A stretch of 64,000 bases of DNA from Mytilus galloprovincialis (taxonomy: Eukaryota; Mollusca; Bivalvia; Mytilida; Mytilidae), in NCBI RefSeq assembly GCF_965363235.1, contig NC_134849.1, positions 48,244,122 to 48,308,121 on the forward strand, read 5' to 3'. The position numbers were made by a program, and so were the translations under genes. This document shows, piece after piece, positions 1-11,234 of this stretch (positions are counted from its first letter, which is position 1; every line of letters begins with the position of its first letter). A model generated the notes under the pieces. That model was not told the origin of the DNA, searched no databases, and saw nothing but the letters and a program-made list of their open reading frames with translations.

Positions 1-260
1 ATGGTTTAAAAATACTCCGCTACGCCCAGTTTGTGATATTGTTTGATGTTTTTTCTGATTTGTATCGATCTGATGAGTTAAGCCTTTTTTATCTGATTTT
101 TATGGTTTGATCTTATGTTCAGCTGTAACACCACTGTTGCAGGTTAAGCCTAAAGGGAGGGTTGAGGTCTCACAAACATGTTTTAATCCCGCCTAGTTCT
201 ATATATGCCTGTTCCAAGTTAGGAGTCTGTAGTTTATTGGTTGTAGTTGGTTCATGTTTG
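1..260 (+). repeat. Retroelement 3'-region-like interspersed repeat
   Basis: The block around 140-235 (AAGCCTAAAGGGAGGGTTGA, then a 'GGTCTCACAAACATG' core and a 'CCAAGTTAGGAGTCTG' stretch) is one I recall as recurring in bivalve genomic sequence, usually in the 3' untranslated part of reverse-transcriptase elements. The upstream part lies outside the window. The 70-residue open frame over it (162-374) is low complexity and not credible as a gene. Assignment is from recall, not from a search. Confidence 0.4.
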
Positions 261-2409
261 TCTTTTTCATTGATTTTTTGTGTTTCATCATTTCTTTTGT
301 TCTGTTTGTTAAATATTATATCTACATTGTGTATATTATTACTCTCTTACATCAGAGGTTTCTGTGTTAGTTAATGAAGTTACTATAATCGTTATCAATA
401 GTTGATGGCAAATATTTTGGAAAGGAGAATGATCAATCCGAGTTGTCATTTTTATGAATCATTAAGTAAAACAAAACGAAGGGCCATCTACAATATGCTC
501 AATGTTCCAGAAAAACACCACAACAAATAATATATACTTATACATAAGTCAAACTCACACAACAAACAAAACTGTAACTATGTTTTACTTTTAAAATAAC
601 TGTACGCAATCTTAATTATTTATCTAATTGAATATATATCTTACTAGCTGGAGGCCTACAGATACGTTTTGTATGACTCTGATCTAGTGGAAATAAATAT
701 TATCTGTTTAAAAGTTGTTCAATTTACCTTTTCAATATATACAACCGACAGATAAATTTGTATGTTATATTTACTTTATAGGTAAAAACTATACCGAAAA
801 CTAGTATTACCTTTAAATGTTTTGGTTGAATAGTTCATAATTCACTATTGTATAGTACTCGGAGCTCTTCAATCAATGGAGTTTAATAATTTCATAGCAA
901 CGTACGTCACCAGGGCCGCTTTGGTTTTAACTTTGGATAGATATAATACACTACAAAACAAATGTTGACCAGGAAAAAGTAGATCTATCTCCAAGTTGAA
1001 TAAAATGAAATTGTGGATTTTGTAAATGATAACTATCAAAGGAAACATAGGTAAGTTAAAATATTCGACAATTAAATAATAGACTTTTAATTCACGTAAA
1101 TATCATTTAGTGTGAAAGAACATGTTGGTATGCACTCGTTAATTTAAATGACTAAAAGTCTTGGCCATGAATGTTCTCGTTGATCTCTCCACACTTAATG
1201 CAGTTTGAGCTATTTTGATAATTCAAAAAAAATCCCTAAAGTTTTTATGACGTTTTTTTCGCTAAACGCTATGGTATGGTAATTTTATGTTACATCTGTC
1301 CGCCCGCTCTTTCCCTCACTCTCGACCAAATTATAGAATATATATAATATGGTCAAATTAGCATTAAGCTGTCACTTTGCTCTTTTTAAGACTAAACAAC
1401 TTTTTTTGAAACTGACACCAAGTTTTGGAATCGGATCAGTATACATTTGTTTTAGCACAAATCATCCCATGATATGTTATTGAACATCAAGTTACAGAAT
1501 ATCAAAGCTGTATAAATTGCATGAAATAAAGTATTATAAATGAAAAATTATTGTTTACACAAGTATTTCAATTGGCATGCTTTATGGGTAATATAAGGGT
1601 TGATATTTTGGTAAATAAATCAATCAAATTTTAATTTCCACACCTAGTCCCTACGAGACTAACTGAATTGGTATAAAGTACACAGTTAACTTTTTGTGGC
1701 ACAGATTTATAAACGCACGGACCCAATTAGACGTATTTAATATGATTAATATAAAGATCAATGTTTAAGCTTGGTTTAACCTAATTTGAAACATTTAATA
1801 TCATATATTATTTAGTAATCCGATCTATATTATTGTAATGATTACTCAGTTTGATTTAAATTTTCGTAATAAATGCAAAAATTAAACCCCAAGTGGTTTT
1901 ATGTATATTATGTTGCAATGAAGTCTTATTCATTTTACATTCATGGCATAAGCTATGACTGTCCTACTTAAGATATATAACAAAACATGTTTTAACAACG
2001 AAAACGGTGTCAAAAAGTTTAAAACTGTAATACCACTTTGCTTCCAATTTGTAAATCTTTTATCCCCATTTTTCTCTCTCATGTATTTTAATCTTTTCCT
2101 TTAATTCTGTTTTTTTTTTTAATGAGGCATACAAAAGGGAAACAAAGTTTGATGGGAAATACAATATATCTTTTTGCTCTATTCAATCACTTGACCTATA
2201 ACATTTTAAAAAGTTGATAAATGGTTAGCATGTGAACATTTGTAAATAACGTTAACATTTGTATGATGTGGTGTATTGTGTATTCTTTCGTTTAAACTAT
2301 TTTCAAATGTTTTCTTTTTCAACTCAAACACTGTATATACAAATAAATACGCCAAATATCTAAGAACTGGTAATAGCACACAAAATATGAGACCCTTAAC
2401 TACAGTCTA
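261..2409. other. AT-rich intergenic DNA, nothing recognised
   Basis: I see no coding frame of convincing composition, no tandem structure and no paired termini here. Short poly-A and poly-T runs and scattered stop codons on both strands suggest ordinary intergenic sequence. Confidence 0.5.
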
Positions 2410-2573
2410 ATATAAAAATAAGAAGATGTGGTATGATTGCCAATGAGACAACTCTCCACAAGAGACCAAAATGACACAGAAATTAACAACTATAGGTCAC
2501 CGTACGGCCTTCAACAATGAGCAAAGCCCATACCGCATAGTCGGCTATAAAAGGCCCCGAAATGACAATGTAA
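2410..2573 (+). repeat. Mytilid-type interspersed repeat (CACCGTACGGCCTTCAAC family)
   Basis: A conserved run of motifs (AAGATGTGGTATGATTGCC, GAGACAACTCTCCACAAG, CACCGTACGGCCTTCAAC, CGCATAGTCGGCTATAAAAG) matches a repeat I remember as extremely common in mussel genomes. Fragments of the same family recur in this window near 41.74-41.89, 46.20-46.32, 62.63-62.70 and 63.59-63.64 kb, in both orientations, which supports calling it a dispersed repeat. Confidence 0.65.
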
Positions 2574-4868
2574 GCACATTTTGTTAGTATAATAGTCCTA
2601 TATATAACAGAAGGAAAGGACTCATTTGTATGTTCAAAAACCTGCATATGTGATGCGACGACGTGGGAACGCTATTTCTTTTTTAATTCAATTGTTTATA
2701 AAGGAATAATTGATATTAAAGAAGGGACAATTAAAGTTCGCGGTATTATTAAAGTCTCAATAGCATTTTAATGGTTCATGAATTGGCTTTGTTTTCATGT
2801 AGACGATAGGCGATTAAAGTATTAATATCCGAACAATAGTATTTAAAATGATTGACATTTTTCAACACAGCTTTTCGTCAGGACATATTTTACTCACACC
2901 GTGCAGTCTTCTTTCTAATTTTCTCTTTCTCTCTTTCACAATGATTCATATCCGTTCTGTTCTACGGACATTGCTTTTACCTATTGTATATCTATTTCAA
3001 TTATTGAACATTATGAAAAATTGATATTGTTATGAGTATAGAAAGTTTACATCTATTTGGATTTAACTTAAATGTAATTTTTCTAATTAGAAATATGAGA
3101 AGAATACTGAAAATGTTAAATCTAATCCAAAGCATTAGTGTGTTGCTTTCCTCGGCAAGTTCAATAAGTGGCTTTGTAAAATGCATCATCAGTTTTCATT
3201 CACGACGATTTCGTTCACTGCAGTTTTATAATAAAATTTTCAAAATATTTATGATGTATCTGGCATACACTTTCGATTTTTGTCATAGAAACAATGTTTA
3301 TCTGTGCGATATTTGATTAAAAATGTATAGTAACTTTCAAAAGCGGAATCGATTTCAGTCATGTAGACTGTAAACAAAATGAAACTAATGAAATACAATT
3401 TCGTGTAATTCATTGATAGGTTCATGTCAATATTTACAGATCTGAAAAACAATCGCTTCCACTATTTCACCATTATCGAATTATATGCAGTACATCAATG
3501 ATAAATTAAACACCTAACAAAATATATTGATTGATTGATTGATTTTGTTTGCTCAAAGTGACAAATATTTCGTAGACGATAAACACATGTAGAGTAGAGA
3601 AAAACTAAGTGTCATGGTTTAAGGGGAAAAACAAATGTTCTGGCTCGATTATCACTATGTGACATGTTTTTCCTATTTGTATTAATTGTTGGGCATACGA
3701 CCGAGGATAAAAAATAATGCACAAACTTTACAACGTTCTTAAACTGTTTTGATAGTGAACACATACTGGTATACTCTAGTATACTAGTAATTCTACACAC
3801 AGGGCTTTTAGTTTAAACGATTGACAATTTTTTAGTGTCGATCTAACTGCTAAAAAATAGGCGCTCGTCGCGTGTTTGTCTCATTTCGACGGAGTAAACA
3901 AAGTGAGACTAAGGCGTTTTGTTTCCGGCGTTGGCGGTGTCAACAGTGTATTGGTTTGTGTGGAAACACTAGTGGTATGTCAATAGTATTTGGTATGCAG
4001 TTGTATAAGCATTCAGACATCTCATTTTCATGGAGAGTATGTGATCCCGTCCCCATATTCATGGTCTATTGTCTTTTGCGTAGTTTACATGCATGACTTG
4101 TGATTAGATCAGTTTTAGGGAAACCATTAGGGAGATCTGTTGTGGAATCTTAGTTTTTAAAACACAGTATGATTGGAAATTGAGTTTAACCCTTTGAACG
4201 TCCTTGTGGTTGTTCAAAATCTATACAGTAACGTCATACAACACAGCGTTATGGCTACAACGTTACCATAGTTCAATATGTTTGTACTTTGCGTATTTTC
4301 CGACAAGGTCCATACTATTTGGAATGTCTGCGTTTTATGTTTGTTCTGGTAATTCTTGACTGTTTTGTTTTAATACCTAACTTTAATTTATTTGTGTTAT
4401 TCTTGACCCATATCCATGGGGTGTAATTTGCAAATTATCAATTAAAGTTAAGTTAAGTTTTAAGAAAGGATGAAATTATCTTTAGAGCTAGATATCTTCG
4501 TTTACGAAACAGGAATTTTACAAGTAATAATATTTAGGTAGGTTAGAGTGCTAAATATGGTTTGTTCCGAATAAACTGCGATCGAATTCACAAAGCCAAC
4601 AAAGCCAATATGAATTATTGCATGATTCTAACTAATTTAATCAATGCAAACGGCATGTAGAAACAAATGCGAAGTTTTACGCTGCATGGAATTTTAATTA
4701 AACATTCCTTTTAAACGCGGAAATTTAAACCTAAATTCAAAGGAAGACCGATCATGTTATCAAATTTTGTTATAATAACAGTAGCAACATGCACACTACT
4801 GAAGGTTTAACATAATTGTTTTTTTTAATTGTTTGATTCAAAATTTATACCCCTTTTTTACATTTTAG
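2574..4868. other. Intergenic/upstream region of the LRR gene
   Basis: No supported coding region. The part around 3840-3980 is less AT-rich than its surroundings and contains a donor-like AGTG|GTATGT at about 3974, so it could hold the non-coding first exon and promoter of the LRR gene, whose coding exon opens after an acceptor at 4868. That link is a guess. A short TGAT tetranucleotide run lies near 3530. The small open frames between 3000 and 4100 on both strands lack coding character. Confidence 0.35.
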
Positions 4869-4878
4869 ATAATATAAC

Positions 4879-7200
4879 ATGGCAAAAGAAAAAGAAGAGG
4901 TTATACCAGTGGCAGGTCCTGGGAGTAAGATTAAAGCGCTTGCACCAACAGTGCGGAAACATTTCAAATTTGAAGGAGCTGCAGTTTTTGTAGATTTTTC
5001 TACAAACAGTGTCAAGGCATTACCAGCAGAGATTTGGAAAAATGAAGAGATACAGAGAAAATCTACAAAATTCCTTGGAGAGAACAACCGATTAAAGAAA
5101 CTTCCAAAGACAATTTCAGATCTTGAGAACTTAGTTTTCATTGATTTGCGAAATAACATCCTAACATCACTCCCTGGAACGATATGCAAAATCAAACCAC
5201 TTAAAACCCTACTAGTCTCCGGTAATCAACTGAAAAGTTTACCGGCAACCATCCACAAAGCTGAAAGTCTCGCCACTGTCGATGCTTCAAATAATAAAAT
5301 CAAAGCTATACCAAAAACTATCAACAAATCAAAATCTATCGTTCTTTTGGATTTATCCGACAACGTCATCAAGTCTATAAAGAAAAATATTTACGAAGTC
5401 GGAGCTCAGATAATTTTGAAAGGAAACCGAATAATCGAGTTGCCAGACGCTAATGTCAAGAACCCCGCACTAAAGATGCTAGACGTATCACACAATTCCA
5501 TAGCGCATATCCCAGACAATATCAACAATGTTTTGACACTTACATGGCTCAATCTGAGTCACAATGACCTATCCGAGATACCAAAAGAAATGGGTTTCCT
5601 GAAATACTTGACATTTTTAGATTTGTCACATAATAGCTTAGAAACTGTTCCAGAGGAGTTATGTGCGATTGAATTTGCATTGAAAACATTGCTACTATCC
5701 GGAAATATGTTGAAATACCTTCCAAAGAACATTAACAAACTTAAACGCTTACAAACACTCGAAGCAGCCGACAATGCTTTGACCGGGTTACCTCCAAACT
5801 TCTCCGATCTAAAGGACTTAAAATCACTCGAGCTTTCAGGAAACAAAATTCAAAACATGCAGGAAATGAGCAAATTGAAATTTGTAGAACATATAAAATT
5901 GGCAAGGAACGAAATAACAGTTCTCCCAGAAGATTTGCCTAATCTGAAGTCATTGATATCCCTTGATGTTTCAGGCAATTACCTTAAAGTTATTCCGGAT
6001 AATATATGCAAAATAGGAACATTAAAATCCCTTTCGGCGGCCAAGAACAAAATAAGTGCAATTCCAGAGACCCTAGGAGAAGATCAGCTTATAACAGAAC
6101 TTGATGTATCACACAACAAAATACAGGGATTTCCACAAGATTTGAAAAAGTTAAGGTGCATTGAAGTTCTTAAAATTGCAGGGAATCAAATTTCAGCCCT
6201 TCCAAAGAGCTTAGATGTTATGTTTCAGATACGGACATTAGATGTCGCTGGTAATTCGCTGACTCAGTTTATGTTACCAAAGACAATAACATCGCTGAAT
6301 ATAGCAGAAAATCCTGTCTTTCATCCAAAAGATGACGATAAGTCTATTTTTAGCCAATTTGCTGAGAAAGACCATGCCCGTCTGATCACAGTTCTTGATG
6401 CCTCAAATACAAAACTTCCTGAAATATGGGATTCCATTTGCAAACTTCGTGTTCTGACCGTCGTGAAACTAACACAAAACGCCATCAGTGTAATACCAGA
6501 AGATTTCTGTAAACTTAGAGCGCTTCAGGAAGTAGATCTGAGCAAAAATGGAATAAATGAAATACCAGACAAATTCAATCAGCTACAAAATCTCCGAAAA
6601 CTGAATTTAGCCCACAATAGCCTCAGAGAATTTTCAGAAAGTCTTTGTGATCTTCACCAGTTGGAAGTTTTAAATCTGGCAGACAATGAAATTTCAATAT
6701 TACCAGAAACATTTGGAGAAATTAACAAATTGACAAAACTTGTTGAGTTAGATTTATCGTACAACCGTCTAGCAAATTTACCAGAGGAAAGATGGGACGT
6801 TTTGGCTTCAATGAAGGTATTGAACGTTTCTTTTAACAGCATTAACATGGTACCAGCAGATTTACCTTACCTGTACAGAATTGAATTGTTAAACGCTGCG
6901 TCAAACGACCTCACGTCACTTCCCAGCGATATCGTGAAAATGACTGGATTGAAAAGCATCGACGTGTCGGACAATCTCCTCGAAGCATTACCCGAAGGTA
7001 TATGCAAACTACCATGCTTAACGAACGTTAATGTTGCCGACAATAAAATAAAACAATGGCCATCCAAAATTGAAGCTCTTAAGGCGAAGGCTACCGTAAA
7101 TATGGAAAATCAGTCAGCTTATAAACAAAGAGATGCACCAGATGATGCTCTTAAGGCAGGAGAGGTCCAAACTGACGCCGAAGATGATTCAAAGCGGTAG
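4879..7200 (+). CDS. Large cytosolic leucine-rich-repeat protein (SHOC2/PIRL-like), single coding exon
   Basis: The 773-residue protein is almost entirely leucine-rich repeats, about 29 units between residues ~34 and ~735, with the 23-residue pattern LxxLDLSxNxLxxLPxxIxxL typical of SHOC2-type and plant intracellular Ras-group LRR proteins. These fold as a solenoid used for protein-protein contact, so a scaffold or adaptor role is likely; the partner cannot be told. There is no signal peptide, membrane segment or extra catalytic domain. The N terminus (1-33) is lysine-rich and the C terminus (~736-773) is charged. Residues ~481-500 form a polar island that breaks the repeat rhythm. The start follows a clear acceptor (pyrimidine-rich, ending TTTTAG at 4868) by 10 nt and has A at -3 and G at +4, so a non-coding upstream exon is likely. 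The absence of introns over 2.3 kb could mean ancient retroposition, but no poly-A tract or flanking repeat shows this. Orthology to SHOC2 itself is not claimed. Confidence 0.93.
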   Translation: MAKEKEEVIPVAGPGSKIKALAPTVRKHFKFEGAAVFVDFSTNSVKALPAEIWKNEEIQRKSTKFLGENNRLKKLPKTISDLENLVFIDLRNNILTSLPGTICKIKPLKTLLVSGNQLKSLPATIHKAESLATVDASNNKIKAIPKTINKSKSIVLLDLSDNVIKSIKKNIYEVGAQIILKGNRIIELPDANVKNPALKMLDVSHNSIAHIPDNINNVLTLTWLNLSHNDLSEIPKEMGFLKYLTFLDLSHNSLETVPEELCAIEFALKTLLLSGNMLKYLPKNINKLKRLQTLEAADNALTGLPPNFSDLKDLKSLELSGNKIQNMQEMSKLKFVEHIKLARNEITVLPEDLPNLKSLISLDVSGNYLKVIPDNICKIGTLKSLSAAKNKISAIPETLGEDQLITELDVSHNKIQGFPQDLKKLRCIEVLKIAGNQISALPKSLDVMFQIRTLDVAGNSLTQFMLPKTITSLNIAENPVFHPKDDDKSIFSQFAEKDHARLITVLDASNTKLPEIWDSICKLRVLTVVKLTQNAISVIPEDFCKLRALQEVDLSKNGINEIPDKFNQLQNLRKLNLAHNSLREFSESLCDLHQLEVLNLADNEISILPETFGEINKLTKLVELDLSYNRLANLPEERWDVLASMKVLNVSFNSINMVPADLPYLYRIELLNAASNDLTSLPSDIVKMTGLKSIDVSDNLLEALPEGICKLPCLTNVNVADNKIKQWPSKIEALKAKATVNMENQSAYKQRDAPDDALKAGEVQTDAEDDSKR

Positions 7201-7670
7201 CCGTATTGTGAAAGTATCACCTAAAGGACAATTTGTCTGAAAAAAGTGACAGTTGTGTTGATAACATTTCATTTGACCAACGTAAATCATTAATATGACA
7301 ATATTACACACTAAAAAACCTACCAAACAAACGTCGTCATATTCATTTAAAACAACTAATATACTTTGTGCGACTCATTATCAAATGTTATATAAATAAG
7401 ATCGCAATATTAATTTCCTATATCCATTTGAATTTTAAGTAAATTCTTTTTTTTGTCAAATAATTTTGATTTTCTTCTGATATAGGGCGTGAATTGCCTA
7501 CTTCTGAATGTCTTTAAACATTTTACATTTTTTAGACTGCATATGCAAGTGCTATTAAACCATATTTTCTGCTCAAGTTTGACTGTTATATCTTGCTCAT
7601 TGAATATTAAATATGTGAAAGAAAATGTATGTAATGTTATGCACATTTATTGAGTATAATGATGTTTGTT
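7201..7670 (+). other. Probable 3' UTR of the LRR gene
   Basis: AT-rich non-coding sequence follows the TAG stop. ATTAAA variants occur at 7554 and 7607. The second is followed about 50 nt later by a GT-rich stretch (TGATGTTTGTTGTCTC, about 7660), a plausible cleavage region. A canonical AATAAA at 7896 is an alternative. No transcript evidence is available. Confidence 0.35.
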
Positions 7671-7919
7671 GTCTCGCTTGAAACGAAAGTCACAGAATCC
7701 GAGACATAGGGATTACAATCCGCTGACAGCTTAAACTTTTTGCCACGAGGTTTTTATCCAGTAGGTAGAAGACCTTGATGCTATCCTATATACAGTGAAT
7801 GCAGATGCCATATGTTACCAAGTTTCCGTCTGTCATATTATTTTAAAGGTTTGGAAAAGAAAGCATTGAATTTCTCACTTATTTATGAGTGAAAGAATAA
7901 ATTTGATGCATGGGTCCAT

Positions 7920-8465
7920 TGATCAGTGTTTATCTGACCTTGACCTCATTTCATAGATCAGTAATCAATGATTAGTTCTCGTGGTCAACTTCATACTAAA
8001 GTATCTCGGATACTATAAGCAATAGGTCAAATATAGTGTGTGTATGTAACTATTGTAGGTTGTACATATCTGGCATATTTTATCTTTCCTTGGCCTCATT
8101 TTCATGGGTCATTGGTCAATGTATTGTAATTCATCGTGTAAAGTGCATATCTTCCGACGGGCAGGATTTATCTGACATTGACCCCATTTTCATGGATCGT
8201 TACTCAATGTAAAGTGTTCATGGTAAAGTTTTTCATATACTGTAAACAATAGGTCAACTATATTTGGTGTATTGGATGATTATATGACATGTACATATTG
8301 TCTGGCATAGCTCACCTGACTTTGACCTCATTGTCATGGTTCATTGATCTATGTTTAACTATTTTGTAATTATATCTGTTTTTGCGGACACCATATGTAT
8401 GATTGTGAGGTAAAGAGCAGTCTGATAGGGTTTGTCTGACCTTGACCTCATTTCATTGATAATTG
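7920..8465. repeat. Degenerate tandem repeat with TGACCTTGACCTCATT core
   Basis: Five diverged copies of a TGACCTTGACCTCATTTTCA-like core begin near 7941, 8091, 8179, 8323 and 8443, irregularly spaced 88-150 bp apart, with interspersed AAGCAATAGGTCAA(C/A)TAT and TACATATNTCTGGCAT segments. This is a common bivalve repeat type from memory. It carries scattered AGGTCA half-sites. No coding potential. Confidence 0.7.
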
Positions 8466-9909
8466 AAAATTTTAAGTTTATGAAAAACATTTCAGCTTGT
8501 GCACTCTTGTTTTGTTGTCTATAGGAGCTATAACATTGAACAGACTTAAGTTCTCAGTATGCAGTTTCCTTTTTCATATTTGTGAGTTCTCATACTGTTC
8601 GTTATATCCAGAGTTTAGATTTAAAGTAGGTATAATCCAGAATATTAAAGATAATTTCATCTACGATTACATAGTTTGCTTTCTTCGATGTTATTTTAGA
8701 AACACAATACTAGTCATCATTATCAAAATGAAGTCCATGAAGAGTAATGTACTTGGTTGAGATGTTTTAATTACATACTCCAACAGCTGTTATCTTTATG
8801 TTGTTTAGATCTAATATGGAGCCAGTTTTTAAATTGACATATACTAGTATGAGAAACAAATTTGGTAAAATGTCAACAGACTGGTAATGATCGATTACAG
8901 ACGGTTACAACCCTTGAAAGATACGACTTGACATTGTCATCAATGAAAAAAGGTCTTGCAGCTAGAAGATCTTGTCAATGTAGTGAAAACCAACTGGCTG
9001 AATCACTTTTCTCACTTATTGATCACCTGTCCGTTTTGCTTATATTTTCACAAAGTTCAACTTGAAACTATGAGAGATTCATCCCATTCATCCTTCCATC
9101 ATAAGGGACATTTGTTGGATATTCCAAGGCGTATGTGCCGTTATTTTCTATCTGCAAACTGACATTTGCCCATATGTAACATGCAGCCGAAACTGGCTCT
9201 CGTCCGACCTATTGCTCCTGCGCCAGTTCCAACCTTATCGTTGTAAAATCCAGACCAAACACAATCGTTGATGTCAATCAGATGACATGTTAGGTCTAGT
9301 TACTCTCCTTGACTCCAGTTCTTCTGATTTTAACTGTTTTTTCAATGTTATTGTTGTTGACTAACAACCCACTTGTATGACAGCTGTTTATAGTTCCGTC
9401 ATATTAATAAAATTGGGCGAGCAACCAAACGTATACAATAGGTTAATGTGACACCAATTTGGATCCATTTATCAAAACTGTGCAAACATACATCACAGAA
9501 ACACAACACAAATGGTAAAACAAAATCAACCAAACGTACAAGTGAATACAACTCAGGCGCCAACAAATAAGATGTAGTTGATCATGAATTTGAAAAAGAC
9601 GCAAACAAGAAGTTTTTTGTTGATAGTAAATTGACAAAGACGCCATCAAAAATGTTTGTAATCAATTGTACATACATGTAGACATTCTCAGAGAAAACCC
9701 TGACTCAGTAATGCTTTGCTTACACACTGATTTACAAAGTCTGAGTAGCAGCTTGAAATTCGTTTGAATTGAGAAAAGTATACTCCATACGCAAGAGAAG
9801 CCTGATATATTGTTGTAAATGCACAAAATAAAACGATTCATCTCTTATTTTCTTCGTAGAATTGATGTTCATTTGCAAAGAATAAATGCAAAGTTGCAAA
9901 CAAAAATCA
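8466..9909. other. Intergenic DNA with short unassigned open frames
   Basis: Two overlapping 67-68 codon plus-strand frames (8862-9162) and a minus-strand open stretch of about 55 codons at 9310-9141 (ending in TAA, no start codon, glycine-rich middle part) have somewhat better composition than background. None shows a domain I know or an agreeing pair of splice sites. Otherwise nothing is recognised. Confidence 0.3.
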
Positions 9910-9913
9910 TTAA

Positions 9914-10524
9914 GGTAGATGGGGTGTCTAAATTATAATCCATAGAATCTTTTAATAATTTGCCAAAATGTAGTTCATATCCTGCTTGTTTAAAAACATT
10001 AATAAAAAGAATGGGTCACCGGACTTATTTTCACGCTACAGGTTGTTCAAAATTGTCAAGATTTTGTATAGATTATGCATGGAAAACCCATTTTTCCGCC
10101 ATAAAACACAAACCACACCATAGAATTTTGAGATAAAATATGAGAAGATAGCTTCAATATTATGCTTTCAGATAAGAAAAAGAAAAAATGGGGTCACCGG
10201 ACTCGTTTTCTTGCTACATGTAAAAATGGGTAAATTCCTAACACATTCTATTGTAAAAGTAACACTATCTGGATTGTCTGCCCTTGCATTTGAGTTGCCT
10301 CCCCTTATTTGACAAAGTTGGAAAAAAATAAATCAAACAAAAGAATTCTTATTTTTGTAAAATACAATCATAAATATGATCAAACATGGCATTTTCTATA
10401 TTATAATGAAAATTCTTACACATGAATTACCTACTTCTATAAAAATTTGCACATTTCAACAAAGATCTAGACCTTGTTTTCTAATATTTCAAAATCCAAG
10501 ATGGAGGAAGACACCCTATCTACC
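9914..10524. mobile_element. TTAA-flanked miniature inverted-repeat element (piggyBac-like)
   Basis: The 611-bp element has 16-bp terminal inverted repeats, GGTAGATGGGGTGTCT at the left and GGTAGATAGGGTGTCT as the complement of the right end (one mismatch). It is bounded on both sides by TTAA (9910-9913 and 10525-10528). Exact TTAA duplication is the hallmark of piggyBac transposition, and Kolobok elements share it. No transposase frame is present, so it is non-autonomous. Internally there are two related blocks (about 10010-10060 and 10190-10230) containing GGGTCACCGGACT. Confidence 0.75.
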
Positions 10525-10528
10525 TTAA

Positions 10529-11229
10529 ATCATCAAAACCAATCAAATGTTTTTCTAAAATATGTTGCCACGTTCATTTCGTTTGACTATATAACATAAG
10601 AAACAGCAGTTGACCGATGTTCAAATCTCATGAATAGTTAGAGGTCTATGTTTTATCAAGGTAACAAACAAAAGCAAATACACACTAAATCAGAATATAT
10701 ATAGTAGTGAAATGGTCAATATACTACGTGTAAAGTTCACGTCAACTTCGTTTATTGTTATTTGTGTCAATCCGAGTACCATTTTGTTTGACGGAAACCA
10801 AAACGACAAAAAAAAAATGAGACTAAACCATAGCCTATCACTGCTCTTTGGCCTCAACGTTACCCATTTCGTTAAGTATATTAACACATTATTTGACTTA
10901 AATATCAACAATAATTAAAATTAAACAATATATAACGGGAATAGTAATGTGTATTATTCAACAATTAATTTCAAAGACAAACAATTTCAAACTTCGTTTA
11001 AAAGGATTAAAATCACATAATACTTATAATTGTTAAATACAACAATATTCGTTCTTTTGTTACTGCATATCGATTTTTCGTCCAACTTCTCTCAAAGTAC
11101 ACTCCGTAATCCAAGTTACAAAGAAGAAAAACAAAAAGAATGTGTCTGAAGACACGATAGCCCTCGCTCAAGCTTCAAACAAATGAAAATGGACGGACAG
11201 AAAGACGGGCGGTCATAGGTGACAGTTTG
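10529..11229. other. AT-rich intergenic DNA
   Basis: Nothing recognised apart from a short remnant near 11140-11215 (GAATGTGTCTGAAGACAC, then GGACGGACAG) that resembles the edge of the bivalve repeat seen at 40.45 kb. The opposed ~70-codon frames at 10690-10918 are low complexity. Confidence 0.35.
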
Positions 11230-11234
11230 TCCTT

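Noticed and set aside
4845..5195. 116-codon minus-strand frame over the LRR gene start
   Set aside because: Antisense shadow of a well-supported coding exon; composition mirrors the LRR codons.
9141..9310. Minus-strand open stretch of about 55 codons with a glycine-rich centre
   Set aside because: Composition is somewhat coding-like, but it lacks a start codon, a convincing acceptor and any recognised domain.
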